64,000 bases of DNA from Chitinophagales bacterium (GTDB lineage: Bacteria > Bacteroidota > Bacteroidia > Chitinophagales > UBA2359), in assembly GCA_020628375.1 (NCBI GenBank), contig JAHDFD010000014.1, forward strand, positions 1 through 64,000, given 5' to 3'. The position numbers and the translations under genes are program-made. This document shows, one piece after another, positions 45,248-54,432 of this stretch. The notes below the pieces were generated by a model. It did not search any database. It was not told the DNA's origin and saw nothing but the letters and a program-made list of their open reading frames with translations. Position 1 is the first letter of the stretch; each line of letters opens with the position of its first letter.

Positions 45248-45288
45248 ACCTTAGTTGTGTCTCCCGACCTACGGATACTTGAAAAGTA
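45248..45288. repeat. Degenerate hairpin repeat related to the one at 42828
   Basis: AGTTGTGTCTCCCGACC followed by TACGGATACTTGAAAAG aligns with the repeat at 42828-42861. It lies between the EEP protein gene and a rhomboid gene. Confidence 0.5.
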
Positions 45289-45342
45289 TTGGTTTTCAGT
45301 TTATAGAAATTTAAACATACTCCAAAGTGAAATTAGAAAGAA

Positions 45343-46305
45343 TTAAGATTCATTGCTATAAGTAAATAAAAATTCGCGTTCTTCTTTACTTAAATTATCG
45401 TAACCTTTTTCCTTGATCTTATCCAGAATTTCATCAACCTTTTCACGCTTTTCTTCCATGGTCATATTATTCGGGTCAAGAGATGCTTTCTGCTTGCGCT
45501 TAATATTAGCAATAACTGTTTCCTGAAAGCCTTTAGCTTCAGCTTTCACACTTTCTCTGCGACGATAAACAACTCTTGGTTTCGGGTTGCGATTACCGGT
45601 AATTCTATCGAAGAAATTATTAACAGGTGAAATCCAGTCGTTACCATTTTGTAATTGTCGCATCAAGAAAAAACCCATTGCTGCACCACCAAGGTGAGCA
45701 AAATGCCCTCCGGTATTACTTAAGTTAGAAATAGCCAATAAATCGAACAAGATCATTACAAGAGCAATATACTTTATACGTACATCACCAAAAAACAATA
45801 AACGTATAGAATAATCAGGACTTAAAGCAACCGTAGCAAATACAACAGCCATAACACTTGCAGAAGCACCGATCATTGGAAGGTCAACACCTTTGAAAAC
45901 AGGTAAAGTATTGTACAGTAAAACAAATACAAATGCACCGGCTAAACCACCCATTAAGTAGATAGGAAGAATTTTCTTTACATCTAAGAAAACAGTAAAT
46001 ATTCTACCAAACCACCATAACCAAAGCATATTGAACAAAATATGTAATGCTCCTTCATGAACAAACATATAAGTAAAAGGAGTCCAGAAACGCGTAGCTA
46101 AGGTTTTTAATCCTGAAGGTACACTTATAAAAGATTTAACAGGAGCATAAATATTAGGATCACCAGCTAAAAAAACATTACTTACAATACCTAAAATAAT
46201 AAGCACTACCCATACAGCTACATTAACCAATACAAGCTGAGTAAGCACTCCACCGTATCTGAACTGATATTTTAATTCTTCCAATATGCTGTTATTACCG
46301 TACAT
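45343..46305 (-). CDS. Rhomboid-family intramembrane serine protease
   Basis: A 320-residue membrane protease that cleaves transmembrane substrates. It has at least six helices, with HILFNMLWLWWFG (88-100), catalytic Ser148 in GASAS (146-150) and His204 in GGHFAHLGG. A cytosolic C-terminal tail (about 230-320) is rich in Lys and Glu. It starts 3 bp after the stop of another rhomboid gene, so both are in one transcript. Substrates are unknown. Confidence 0.92.
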   Translation of the reverse strand: MYGNNSILEELKYQFRYGGVLTQLVLVNVAVWVVLIILGIVSNVFLAGDPNIYAPVKSFISVPSGLKTLATRFWTPFTYMFVHEGALHILFNMLWLWWFGRIFTVFLDVKKILPIYLMGGLAGAFVFVLLYNTLPVFKGVDLPMIGASASVMAVVFATVALSPDYSIRLLFFGDVRIKYIALVMILFDLLAISNLSNTGGHFAHLGGAAMGFFLMRQLQNGNDWISPVNNFFDRITGNRNPKPRVVYRRRESVKAEAKGFQETVIANIKRKQKASLDPNNMTMEEKREKVDEILDKIKEKGYDNLSKEEREFLFTYSNES

Positions 46306-46308
46306 TAT

Positions 46309-46998
46309 TTAGAATTTGTGCCAAGTTTTAAGAATGATAAAACCAATTAACATGCCACTCAAATGCGCTACATGCCCAATTCCGGTTGCAGAACCTGAAA
46401 TACTCATATATAACTCAAAAGCGATCAAAATCATTACAAGATATTTGGCTTTTAATGCAACAGGCGGAAAAATTAACCTTAAAACCATATTGGGAAAAGT
46501 CATACCAAAGGCCAATAATAAACCATAAACTGCACCCGAAGCACCAACCATACTTTTAAAATAAACATTATTAACAGGACCGAGCGTATTAATTTGTTGC
46601 ACTGTTGGATCGATAGTATTAGCTACATATTGAACAATAGCTGTATCAATTCCCATGGTAAGTAAACCTGCACCGATACCGCATGCCAAATAGTAAAATA
46701 AAAATCGTTTTGCTCCCCAGGTTCTTTCTAAGATAGAACCAAACATCCAAAGGGCATACATATTGAATAAAATATGAAATAATACATAACTGCCACTGGT
46801 TGCATGAGCAAACATGTGTGTTACGATCTGATAAGGAGCAAAGTTTGCCGTGTCCCAATAGTAAATGGCAATCCAATGATTCAGATTAAAACCACCTAAA
46901 ACCTGAGCAGGAATAAACATAGCTGCCAACCAAACCAGTACATTTATAATAACTAGATTTTTAACAACATCAGGGGTATATTTAAACGATCCGAGCAT
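46309..46998 (-). CDS. Rhomboid-family intramembrane serine protease
   Basis: A 229-residue rhomboid with HILFNMYALWMFGSI (75-89), catalytic Ser154 in VGASGAVYG and His212 in GHVAHLSG. It lacks the long C-terminal tail of its neighbour. It shares about 25-30 percent similarity with it by eye, fitting an old tandem duplication with divergence. It is probably the first gene of a two-gene unit. Confidence 0.93.
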   Translation of the reverse strand: MLGSFKYTPDVVKNLVIINVLVWLAAMFIPAQVLGGFNLNHWIAIYYWDTANFAPYQIVTHMFAHATSGSYVLFHILFNMYALWMFGSILERTWGAKRFLFYYLACGIGAGLLTMGIDTAIVQYVANTIDPTVQQINTLGPVNNVYFKSMVGASGAVYGLLLAFGMTFPNMVLRLIFPPVALKAKYLVMILIAFELYMSISGSATGIGHVAHLSGMLIGFIILKTWHKF

Positions 46999-47069
46999 TT
47001 ATATAATATGACTTGTTTTTTTTAAGAGGGTTATTATTAAAGCAGAAGTAAATTTCAAATCGAATAATG

Positions 47070-47702
47070 TTATAGGTTACTTCTTTCTTGTCTGGCACCG
47101 AAATAAGTAAGTAAACGTAAGGTTACCACATTATGACGACCAATTCTGTTACCATTTACTTTTACATTGGGTACTGAAAATGCCCATCGAAAACCAACAC
47201 GAAAGGTGCGATTAATATTATAAGTAGCATCACCAAAAGCACTGATGTCAATATTATTATCTACATTGGGTACGCCAAAAATTTCATCCGACTCATCAAA
47301 ACCATTGCGCTTATAAACATTGCGCATAGAGCGCCCGAAACTTAAACCTGCACCAAAATCCATTCCCTTAATATCGTGGTATTTAACAATCAAAGGTATT
47401 TCCAGATAATCCATAAAATACTCTTCCTGATCATCGTCATCACTATCTAAAGCACTTGGAACGAATCGGCTACCTCGCTGTGAATACAACAATTCCAGAC
47501 CAACCGAAAATTTTTCAGCAATATTTACATCTGCACCAACTCCGGCATGTAAGCCGACTTTTCTAAAACCTTGGAACTGATCTCCGGCAATTTGAGTGCC
47601 ATTGAAACCAATAATAGGACCCGCTTCAAAAAGTTGAGCCGAAACGTTTTGTTCAGCTATAATTCCTGAAAGAAACAGTAAAGAAAATATTAGTTTTTTC
47701 AT
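47070..47702 (-). CDS. Outer-membrane beta-barrel protein (PorT-like)
   Basis: A 210-residue exported barrel. I place the start at the ATG at 47702, which gives a signal peptide MKKLIFSLLFLSGIIAEQNVSAQ. The mature part has alternating strands such as EAGPIIGFNGTQIAGDQF, VGLHAGVGADVNIAEKFSVGLELLYSQRGS and DYLEIPLIVKYHDI, the pattern of the PorT/OMP_b-brl_2 family. PorT is needed for type IX secretion in Porphyromonas, but this family is large and the role here is not certain. Confidence 0.78.
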   Translation of the reverse strand: MKKLIFSLLFLSGIIAEQNVSAQLFEAGPIIGFNGTQIAGDQFQGFRKVGLHAGVGADVNIAEKFSVGLELLYSQRGSRFVPSALDSDDDDQEEYFMDYLEIPLIVKYHDIKGMDFGAGLSFGRSMRNVYKRNGFDESDEIFGVPNVDNNIDISAFGDATYNINRTFRVGFRWAFSVPNVKVNGNRIGRHNVVTLRLLTYFGARQERSNL

Positions 47703-47771
47703 AATCAGATCTTGATAAGACAAGTTGTTTTGAGGGAAAGAATAATTTAAAATATTATTCAGTTAAGAGCA

Positions 47772-48062
47772 CTAGGCTTCTTCATAATCAATATACTCTC
47801 CCAGATCTTTAGAAGGCTTTTTAGAAGTAGATGTTTTTTTATTCGATTGAATAACTGTTTCTCCTTCTTTAGCTTGTTGTTGAAAAGGATTTTGATGATT
47901 AGCAGAACCGCCAAATTGTTGATTGAACATTTCTTGCTGTTTTTGAACTTTTCGCAATAAATATTTTGATAATGCCTGAAATACTAATTTGAAAAAATAA
48001 TAGATCAGTAGTACCCAAAGTATGAATTTGATTAATCCCATTAGAATATAATTAAAGAGCAA
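47772..48062 (-). CDS. DUF4834 family small membrane protein
   Basis: A 96-residue protein with one N-terminal membrane helix (LIKFILWVLLIYYFFKLVF), a basic stretch and a hydrophilic tail ending DLGEYIDYEEA, the hallmark of DUF4834, a small Bacteroidota family of unknown role. Met8 is an alternative start. Confidence 0.8.
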   Translation of the reverse strand: MLFNYILMGLIKFILWVLLIYYFFKLVFQALSKYLLRKVQKQQEMFNQQFGGSANHQNPFQQQAKEGETVIQSNKKTSTSKKPSKDLGEYIDYEEA

Positions 48063-48313
48063 AAATAACGCTATCGTCGTATGCCGACCTATTCAGAACG
48101 TAAAATATAACGACTATGTTCCCTATTTAAGTTTTCTTAAAGAAAGAATATGGATGAAAAATTATTGACTTTTGTCAATTTGAAATACTATATAGCCCAA
48201 AAATCGTTTTAGATTTGTAAAGAATAAACTTGTTTGACTAGTAATTCATGTTGTACAATATACAAAGATTTAATAGTCAACAGGCAAGTACAAAGCAAGG
48301 TAAAATATTAATC

Positions 48314-49273
48314 ATGGTATTTTTAGATTTTGAGCGACCAATTGCTGATTTGTATGAACAGCGAGAAAAAATGGAGTTATTAGGAAAGAAACAAAGAACT
48401 GATGTTTCTGATCAACTATTATTAATAGATGAAAAAATTGCTTCAGAAAGAGCACGTATTTACAGTAACCTGAGTCCCTGGCAACGTGTTCAGATCTCCA
48501 GACATCCACAGCGTCCATATACCTTGTTTTATATTAATGAAATTTGTGATAAATTCATTGAATTACACGGCGATCGTAACATGGGTGATGATAAAGCGAT
48601 TGTTGGTGGTTGGGGACAAATAGATGGTGAAAGTATTATGTTCATCGGTCATCAAAAGGGTTCAGATACCAAAATGCGTCAGTACCGCAACTTTGGAATG
48701 CCTAATCCCGAAGGTTATCGGAAAGCACTTCGCCTAATGAAAATGGCTGAAAAATTCAAGAAACCTGTGGTTACCTTCATCGATACACCAGGGGCTTATC
48801 CGGGGATTGAAGCAGAAGAACGTGGACAAGCACAAGCCATTGCTCAAAACCTGATGGAGATGAGTCAACTTAATGTGCCAATACTGTGTATCATTATTGG
48901 GGAAGGAGCTTCAGGCGGAGCAATAGGTATTGGTTTAGGCGATAGAATTTTAATGTTAGAAAACACTTGGTATTCGGTTATTTCTCCAGAGTCATGTTCT
49001 TCGATCTTATGGCGAAGCTGGGATTTCAAAGAAACAGCAGCAGAGCAATTACGCTTAACTGCAGAAGATATGAAAGGAGCCGGAATCGTTGATTATATTG
49101 TAAAAGAACCCGACTATGGAGCGCATAATAATCCGTCGGAAATGGCTAAAACTTTGAAAATGCACATTCAGAGTCACCTGAAACAACTTAAAGAACTCGA
49201 TACAAACACACTAATCTCTAAACGTATAGATAAATACGCTCAAATTGGGGAATATACTATGGTTGATGAGTGA
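48314..49273 (+). CDS. accA: Acetyl-CoA carboxylase carboxyltransferase subunit alpha
   Basis: AccA, with AccD, transfers the carboxyl group from biotin to acetyl-CoA in the first step of fatty acid synthesis. I choose the ATG at 48314 because homology begins at [16 protein letters not shown]; a frame extends 66 bp further upstream to 48248. The 319-residue protein has the typical blocks [53 protein letters not shown] and [10 protein letters not shown]. accD is not nearby, as is common in Bacteroidota. A TAGATTTG box lies upstream, but I cannot find a good partner element. Confidence 0.95.
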   Translation: MVFLDFERPIADLYEQREKMELLGKKQRTDVSDQLLLIDEKIASERARIYSNLSPWQRVQISRHPQRPYTLFYINEICDKFIELHGDRNMGDDKAIVGGWGQIDGESIMFIGHQKGSDTKMRQYRNFGMPNPEGYRKALRLMKMAEKFKKPVVTFIDTPGAYPGIEAEERGQAQAIAQNLMEMSQLNVPILCIIIGEGASGGAIGIGLGDRILMLENTWYSVISPESCSSILWRSWDFKETAAEQLRLTAEDMKGAGIVDYIVKEPDYGAHNNPSEMAKTLKMHIQSHLKQLKELDTNTLISKRIDKYAQIGEYTMVDE

Positions 49274-49331
49274 TAAATGATGAATGATTTTATAAAAATC
49301 TAACGCATGAAAATGACATTTAGAAAATTGG

Positions 49332-49378
49332 GTCATTCAGAACGAAACGAAGTTTAGCGTAGTTGAAGTGAAGAATCT
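49332..49378 (+). repeat. Interspersed 47-bp repeat ending GAAGAATCT, copy 3
   Basis: From GTCATTCAGAACGAAACGA to GTTGAAGTGAAGAATCT, 59 bp past the accA stop. It matches the copies at 3993 and 11422 (inverted). Confidence 0.75.
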
Positions 49379-49453
49379 GGAAATTAAAGGTGCAATGAGC
49401 TGTTTTATTTCAATCGTAATACAATTTACGCACCGAAGTTGGACGAGTACTAC

Positions 49454-50494
49454 CTAATATCTCACCTTAAAAGGAGGCGCTATTCCTTTGAGCTTATGAC
49501 CGTTCTGTGTTTCAAAAGTAGCAAATGTACCTTTATCAGTATGAAAGTCAGAACCAGTTAATTCCTCTATTTCGAGAACAGGGGTAACACAAGTGTCTTT
49601 TCCTTTAAAAAGTGCTACCCACTCGTCACGTGTTTTCGATTTAAACAAAGCCTCAACTTCAGATTTAGGAAAATTTATATTCATTAGTTCTAACCCATTA
49701 TTGCGTTTCCATTCAGGTTTACCAATAATTTCACATACATTATTCCAGAACTTCAATTCCAAGGCAGCAACAGCTAACCACTTAGCATCTTTACACTCAT
49801 AAGCAGCATAATTTACGGCAGTTTTTCCATTTATAAGGTTGAATTGTCTATAGTCAGTACCTCCCTGATGCAATGCAAAAGGAATTGTCAAAAATGGATT
49901 CATAGCATCAGCAATTGAAATATCGAGAAAACAGGTATCACCTTTAATTAAAGCAGCTTGAATAGCGATAATAGCCATATATGCACCGCTAATATCGGCA
50001 AATTGTGTATCAGAAAAATTCACATTCTCCCCCTTGTCTTTCATTAACGACATAATACCAGAATAGGCAAGGTAATTGGCATCATGTCCGGCTTCGGTAG
50101 CATAGTTGTTTTCCTGACCATAACCGGTTAAAGAAGCATAAACGATTTTAGGGTTGATCTTTTTTACAGCATCAAAACCCAAACCCCATGCCTCCATTGC
50201 TCCAGGCCGAAACTGCTCGATCAATACATCTGCATCCTGAATAAGGGATGCTATTTCTTTCAAACCTTCTTCAGTTGAATAATCGATCAGGCATAATCGT
50301 TTATTATGATTCAGCTGATGAAAAAGAATGCTTGCACTATCGACCTGTGGCCCGATAAAGCGAGCATAATCCATACGTTTCGGACTTTCGACCTTAATAA
50401 CTTCAGCACCCATTTGAGCCATTAAATGGGTAGCAACAGGTCCGGGTAATAAACGGGTGAAATCGATAATCTTAATACCATCTAAAAGCTTCAT
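49454..50494 (-). CDS. CoA-transferase family III (CaiB/BaiF), alpha-methylacyl-CoA racemase-like
   Basis: A 346-residue member of the family III CoA-transferases, which move CoA between carboxylic acids or racemise methyl-branched acyl-CoAs. Diagnostic parts are LLDGIKIIDFTRLLPGPVATHLMAQMGAEVIKVESP, DVLIEQFRPGAMEAWGLG and the catalytic Asp138 in GHDANYLAYSG, which points to the alpha-methylacyl-CoA racemase branch. It is somewhat shorter than typical full-length members. It may act in branched-chain fatty acid metabolism; the exact substrate is unknown. Confidence 0.85.
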   Translation of the reverse strand: MKLLDGIKIIDFTRLLPGPVATHLMAQMGAEVIKVESPKRMDYARFIGPQVDSASILFHQLNHNKRLCLIDYSTEEGLKEIASLIQDADVLIEQFRPGAMEAWGLGFDAVKKINPKIVYASLTGYGQENNYATEAGHDANYLAYSGIMSLMKDKGENVNFSDTQFADISGAYMAIIAIQAALIKGDTCFLDISIADAMNPFLTIPFALHQGGTDYRQFNLINGKTAVNYAAYECKDAKWLAVAALELKFWNNVCEIIGKPEWKRNNGLELMNINFPKSEVEALFKSKTRDEWVALFKGKDTCVTPVLEIEELTGSDFHTDKGTFATFETQNGHKLKGIAPPFKVRY

Positions 50495-50851
50495 TAGAAG
50501 TATGTTTCAATTTAAAAGTTGAAGGTAAAATAAAAAGTGGTAAAACTAAAAACCGAGATAGTATTAAGCGTATGTTTGAAATTTATTGAAGCCAATTGTA
50601 GTGTAACAATAGAAGTAAAGAGCACTTACAGAATTGAGCCATTTCGGTATATGCAGAAATCTCCACCTGCTTGGTTCGTCAAAAAATTAAACGAATAAAA
50701 ACTTTAAATTGGTAGTCTGAAGTTGGTCAGCGACCAACTTAGGTGAATTGGAAATATAACTTTGTACTATATTAGTCATGGTTACAGAAATAGTTATAGT
50801 ATTGTTGTCTTATCATAACTAGCGAAAACAAGTCCTTAATTTAAATTGTTT
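50495..50851. other. Non-coding gap with a hairpin
   Basis: No gene is seen. At 50720-50740 AAGTTGGTC pairs perfectly with GACCAACTT around a 3-base loop; it resembles one arm of the 126-bp MITE-like family. The HxlR promoter is probably further right. Confidence 0.5.
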
Positions 50852-51187
50852 ATGTACGAATTCAATGGTAAAAAATATCCCTGTTGTACCAGTCTGACAA
50901 TGGGATTAATTGGTGGAAAATGGAAAACAGTTATTCTTTATTATCTGATAGAAGAAACACTGCGTTACAATGAACTAAGAAAGAAAATGCCAACGGTAAC
51001 CGAACGTACCTTGAGTCTTCAATTAAAAAAACTGGAAGAAGATGGTTTAATAAAAAGGAAGGTTTATACTTCAAAACCACCGCTGAAAGTTGAATACTCT
51101 TTAACGGAATTTGGTAGAACGGTTGTTCCGTTAATTCAAGCTATAGCCAACTGGGGCGATTATGTTGTGAGCACCTTTGAAAAATAA
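50852..51187 (+). CDS. HxlR-family transcriptional regulator
   Basis: A 111-residue winged-helix regulator. I use the ATG at 50852. It has the family's N-terminal cysteines (YPCCTSL), then GGKWKTVILYYLIEETLRYNELRKKMPTVTERTLSLQLKKLEEDGLIKRKVY and YSLTEFGRTVVPLIQAIANWGDYV. HxlR proteins often sense thiol-reactive or electrophilic compounds and regulate nearby detoxification genes; the quinone-oxidoreductase-like gene 1.9 kb away is a possible target, but this is speculative. Confidence 0.9.
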   Translation: MYEFNGKKYPCCTSLTMGLIGGKWKTVILYYLIEETLRYNELRKKMPTVTERTLSLQLKKLEEDGLIKRKVYTSKPPLKVEYSLTEFGRTVVPLIQAIANWGDYVVSTFEK

Positions 51188-51254
51188 GGAAAAATGAATA
51201 CTTGATAAGGGCTAAAACCTGTTAGAATTAGCAGTAGTAGAACACCAAGCATAC

Positions 51255-51782
51255 TTATTTCAAATTCAATTGCCACGAAACACCGAATCGGTCTTCGACG
51301 AATCCAAATTTCTGACTGAAACCATAATTACCCAGTGGCATCATTACCGTTCCATTTTCAGATAGCTTGGTAAATAATTGATCGATCTCGTTTTCATCGG
51401 TACATTCAACAAAGTTGGAAACTGCTGGTGTAAAACCCCATTCATGTATTGCTGGGCTGTCGCTGCACATAAACAATTTTCCATTCAAAGTGAAACTAGC
51501 GTGCATTATTGTTCCTTCTTTACCCGGACCTTCTGCTCCCCATTGTGTTAAGGAGATTATTTCTGAATTGTCGAATAAACTTATATAAAAGTTCATCGCT
51601 TCTTCAGCGTTTTCCTTTTGAAAGGTGAGGAATGTTGCTATTTGTCCTTTCATTTTGGTTGATTGTTTAGTTTTCTGTTTTTTAGAATTATCGGGTTTTA
51701 TTTCTGTTTGGGCGAGTACCTTAAAATCAGAAAAACCGAAAGTAATGAGCGATAAAAATAACAAATTGGCAATAATTTTCAT
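51255..51782 (-). CDS. VOC/PhnB-like protein with signal peptide
   Basis: A 175-residue protein starting at the ATG at 51782, which gives a likely signal peptide MKIIANLLFLSLITFGFS. The domain (about 45-175) belongs to the PhnB-like branch of the VOC superfamily: ATFLTFQKENAEEAMNFYISLF, HASFTLNGKLFMCSDSPA and FGFVEDRFGVSWQLNL. Such proteins are normally cytoplasmic and without a signal, so an exported version is unusual. The sequence between signal and domain is Lys/Thr-rich. The enzymatic function is unknown. Confidence 0.8.
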   Translation of the reverse strand: MKIIANLLFLSLITFGFSDFKVLAQTEIKPDNSKKQKTKQSTKMKGQIATFLTFQKENAEEAMNFYISLFDNSEIISLTQWGAEGPGKEGTIMHASFTLNGKLFMCSDSPAIHEWGFTPAVSNFVECTDENEIDQLFTKLSENGTVMMPLGNYGFSQKFGFVEDRFGVSWQLNLK

Positions 51783-51859
51783 GTTCAGTTTTTTAGTAAG
51801 TATAAGACTTCTCGAAGATAAAAGACAAATCATTTGTTCTGTAGTAGCTAAACAATATT

Positions 51860-52015
51860 AAGTAACCTAAGTTGTGATAAATCTCAACTGTTAACAGTAC
51901 AATAGTCCACTGTCCACAAAAACCATTATACTCGTGAAGCGTAAGGTTTTGTGGTCTGTTAAACAATCGTCTATGTACAAAAATGTCATTATACATCGCA
52001 ACTTGAATCAAGTAA
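51860..52015 (+). mobile_element. MITE-like element, 144-146-bp family, copy 2, with target duplication
   Basis: The element at 51866-52009 is flanked by AAGTAA on both sides (51860-51865 and 52010-52015). Its ends share AAGTTGTGAT and ATCGCAACTT as near-perfect inverted repeats. It matches the copy at 41944 through most of its length. Confidence 0.78.
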
Positions 52016-52050
52016 TAATAATGAATATTCTTTACATATACTAAATAGAA

Positions 52051-52094
52051 AATGCCCGTTTCATTCTAGTGTTAAAACCAAAACGAAACGGGCA
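52051..52094 (-). terminator. Hairpin after the oxidoreductase gene
   Basis: ATGCCCGTTTC pairs with GAAACGGGCAT, with an 18-20 base loop. On the minus strand the stem is followed by a short T-rich stretch (ATTTTC). It lies 24 bp past the stop of the 52118 gene. Confidence 0.65.
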
Positions 52095-52117
52095 TAAATT
52101 GAATTAGTTGTTAATTA

Positions 52118-53104
52118 TTAGTTTTCGACTACGACTTTTCCCATTCCAGCTCCACTCGATAGCCTTGCATGAGCTTTCTCTACTTCTTCCAGTGAATATC
52201 TGTTTTCATCAAGTACCGGACGCAATTTTCCAGCATCAATAATGTTAGCGACTTCAGTAAGAATTCTGTTATGATCTTCCCTTTTGTAGTTATGCAACAT
52301 AGGTATAAGCATGAATACTACATGTATAGACAAACCTTTGAAGTGTGCTAAGGTCAGATCTAATTCCAATAAAGAAACGGTAGAAACAACATGACCGTTT
52401 AAAGCAGCTGCATTGAAAGAGTTCAGCATATTAGCAGCACCAACTGAGTCATATACAACATCAAAACCAGCTCCACCAGTATATTTCTGAACGTAATCTT
52501 CGACAGTTTCAGTTTTATAATTAATTGGAACAGCACCTAGCTCTTTTATCAATGTAGTTTGTCTGTCTCCTCCACCGGTCGAATAAACTTCAGCGCCAAA
52601 TTCCTTTGCTAATTGTAAAGCTACATGACCAACACCACCTGAACCACCATGCACTAATACTTTTTGTCCTGCTTTTACTCCAGCTCTTTCAAGTCCTTCA
52701 TAAGCAGTAATAGCAACAAGTGGAAGCGCTGCTGCTTCTCTCATACTTATTATTTTTGGTTTGTGAGCAATAAGCTTAACATCAGCAGCGATGTATTCCG
52801 CTAAAGTTCCGGGTAGTGTTGCCAAACCTCCGGCACAACCATAAACTTCATCCCCTACTTTGAAATCAGTTACACCTTCGCCTACAGCTTCAATAGTTCC
52901 GGCAAAATCCATTCCCAGAATAGCAGGTGTGTCGGGTGAAAGTGGCAGATCTTTTCCCATTGAACGAATCATCGTATCTACTGTATTTACACTAGATGCT
53001 GCAATTTTAACCAATACCTCATTTGCTGCTGCTTGTGGTTTTGTTACGTCAGCGATCTCGAATTTGGCATCACTACCATATTCGTTAAGAACCATTGCTT
53101 TCAT
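52118..53104 (-). CDS. MDR-family oxidoreductase, quinone-reductase-like
   Basis: A 328-residue NAD(P)H-dependent oxidoreductase of the medium-chain family. The N-terminal GroES-like domain (VLVKIAASSVNTVDTMIR, ILGMDFAGTIEAVGEGV) is followed by the cofactor-binding Rossmann domain with VLVHGGSGGVGHVALQLAKEFGAEVYSTGG. Structural zinc cysteines are not evident, which fits the zinc-independent quinone-oxidoreductase branch. It probably reduces quinones or alkenals. The VOC and HxlR genes nearby might form a small detoxification patch, but they are not in an operon with it. Confidence 0.9.
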   Translation of the reverse strand: MKAMVLNEYGSDAKFEIADVTKPQAAANEVLVKIAASSVNTVDTMIRSMGKDLPLSPDTPAILGMDFAGTIEAVGEGVTDFKVGDEVYGCAGGLATLPGTLAEYIAADVKLIAHKPKIISMREAAALPLVAITAYEGLERAGVKAGQKVLVHGGSGGVGHVALQLAKEFGAEVYSTGGGDRQTTLIKELGAVPINYKTETVEDYVQKYTGGAGFDVVYDSVGAANMLNSFNAAALNGHVVSTVSLLELDLTLAHFKGLSIHVVFMLIPMLHNYKREDHNRILTEVANIIDAGKLRPVLDENRYSLEEVEKAHARLSSGAGMGKVVVEN

Positions 53105-53708
53105 TAAATTATTTTTTAAGTTACTATAAAATTTATAGTTGCAATGATAATTATTTTTAATAAGCTATACAATAACTGTCAAAATGGATAGTAGGAGATA
53201 AAACAGAGAAATTGATAGTATAACTTACCAGTTTTACAGAAAACGAGCGTCAACCGAAACACTTGATCTTATACCCAAAAGAACAAATGCTATTAACTAT
53301 CTTCTTAAAAATATTGATTGTTGCGGATTCATCTCAACTTAGGTTCTATATAATTATGAATCGTGCGTTTATACATATACATTAGGCTTACTAAACTAGA
53401 TATTCTATATTTACCTTTGGTAGTGTTACTTTACGAGTGATTTTAAAAATTAAAAAGGACATTAGAAATTAGATGTAATAGGCAACTAACTCGTGGATAC
53501 TTTAAAGAAATTCAGTTGGTCAGGAGACCAACTGAGGTACAGACCTTTGTTGGTCTCCTGACCAACAATAAAATGTCCATAAATTGCTTACCCACTAGAT
53601 CTATCGTCTAATATCTTTTTCTGAAAAAGTTAGCTAATAATTTTGATCTAAAATAAAAAAATCACTCAATTAAACCACTATCTTATCTATTAAATACAGC
53701 ATATATAA
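53105..53708. other. Non-coding stretch containing a MITE-like copy
   Basis: No gene is seen. The right part holds copy 3 of the 126-bp family. The left part is AT-rich with no visible signal. Confidence 0.5.
53474..53600 (+). mobile_element. MITE-like element, 126-bp family, copy 3
   Basis: It begins TGTAATAGG and ends CCCACTAGA, with the right end more diverged (CCCATTACA in copy 2). The internal palindromes TTGGTCAGGAGACCAA and TTGGTCTCCTGACCAA are identical to copy 2. It is 127 bp long and I see no clear target duplication, so it is probably older or its edge has decayed. Confidence 0.78.
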
Positions 53709-54230
53709 ATGGAAATTTTAAAGACCCACTATCATCCGGAAATTGAATCTTTAGAAAATAAATCTGTTTTCACTCGATTTGCAACAAGAGCGATTGCCAT
53801 TCAGGGAAATTCCATTTTACTACTATACACTGAGAGGTATGAAGACTACAGCCTTCCGGGTGGAGGTTTGGATCTTGGTGAAGATAAGATCGAAGGCATG
53901 ATACGTGAACTAGTTGAAGAGACAGGAGCTAAAGATATTACCAATATTAAGCCTTTTGGAGTTTATGAAGAATACCGTCCCTGGTATAAGCCTGATTTCG
54001 ATATCCAACACATGATCTCCTATTGTTATACCTGTGAAATCAGTGAAGAGCTTGGCGTTTCAAAGATGGAAACCTATGAAACAAATAACGGAATGAAAGC
54101 AGTATGGGTTAACATTCACGATGCCATCGAACATAATCAAAAAACAATAGCCACAAGTGCTAAAAAAGGCATGTCTATCGAACGTGAAACATTTCTTTTA
54201 AAACTCATTGCCGAAAATATAAAAGTGTGA
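53709..54230 (+). CDS. NUDIX hydrolase
   Basis: A 173-residue hydrolase of nucleoside diphosphate derivatives. The Nudix box is complete: GGLDLGEDKIEGMIRELVEE followed by TGA (52-74), with the REXXEE core RELVEE. An N-terminal region of about 25 residues precedes the fold. The substrate is unknown. It is a single gene facing the DUF4276/AAA pair. The gap to the right (54231-54432) shows no gene that I can support. Confidence 0.9.
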   Translation: MEILKTHYHPEIESLENKSVFTRFATRAIAIQGNSILLLYTERYEDYSLPGGGLDLGEDKIEGMIRELVEETGAKDITNIKPFGVYEEYRPWYKPDFDIQHMISYCYTCEISEELGVSKMETYETNNGMKAVWVNIHDAIEHNQKTIATSAKKGMSIERETFLLKLIAENIKV

Positions 54231-54432
54231 AGGATAAAATTCAAATATTCATTGGTGTTTTCTCCGAAACAATGGCTTTTTGCAAGCCAAGCGCAAAGGA
54301 CATTTGCGTTTCTTGTTAAGCTTATAATTATTTTGGTAGTTTTTGTAGCTGAGGTTAGCTTGTAAGGAATGGTCTTAATGTTCTTTCCACTAATATCCTC
54401 TTCGAGAGACATTACGAGAAAAAATCGCTTTA

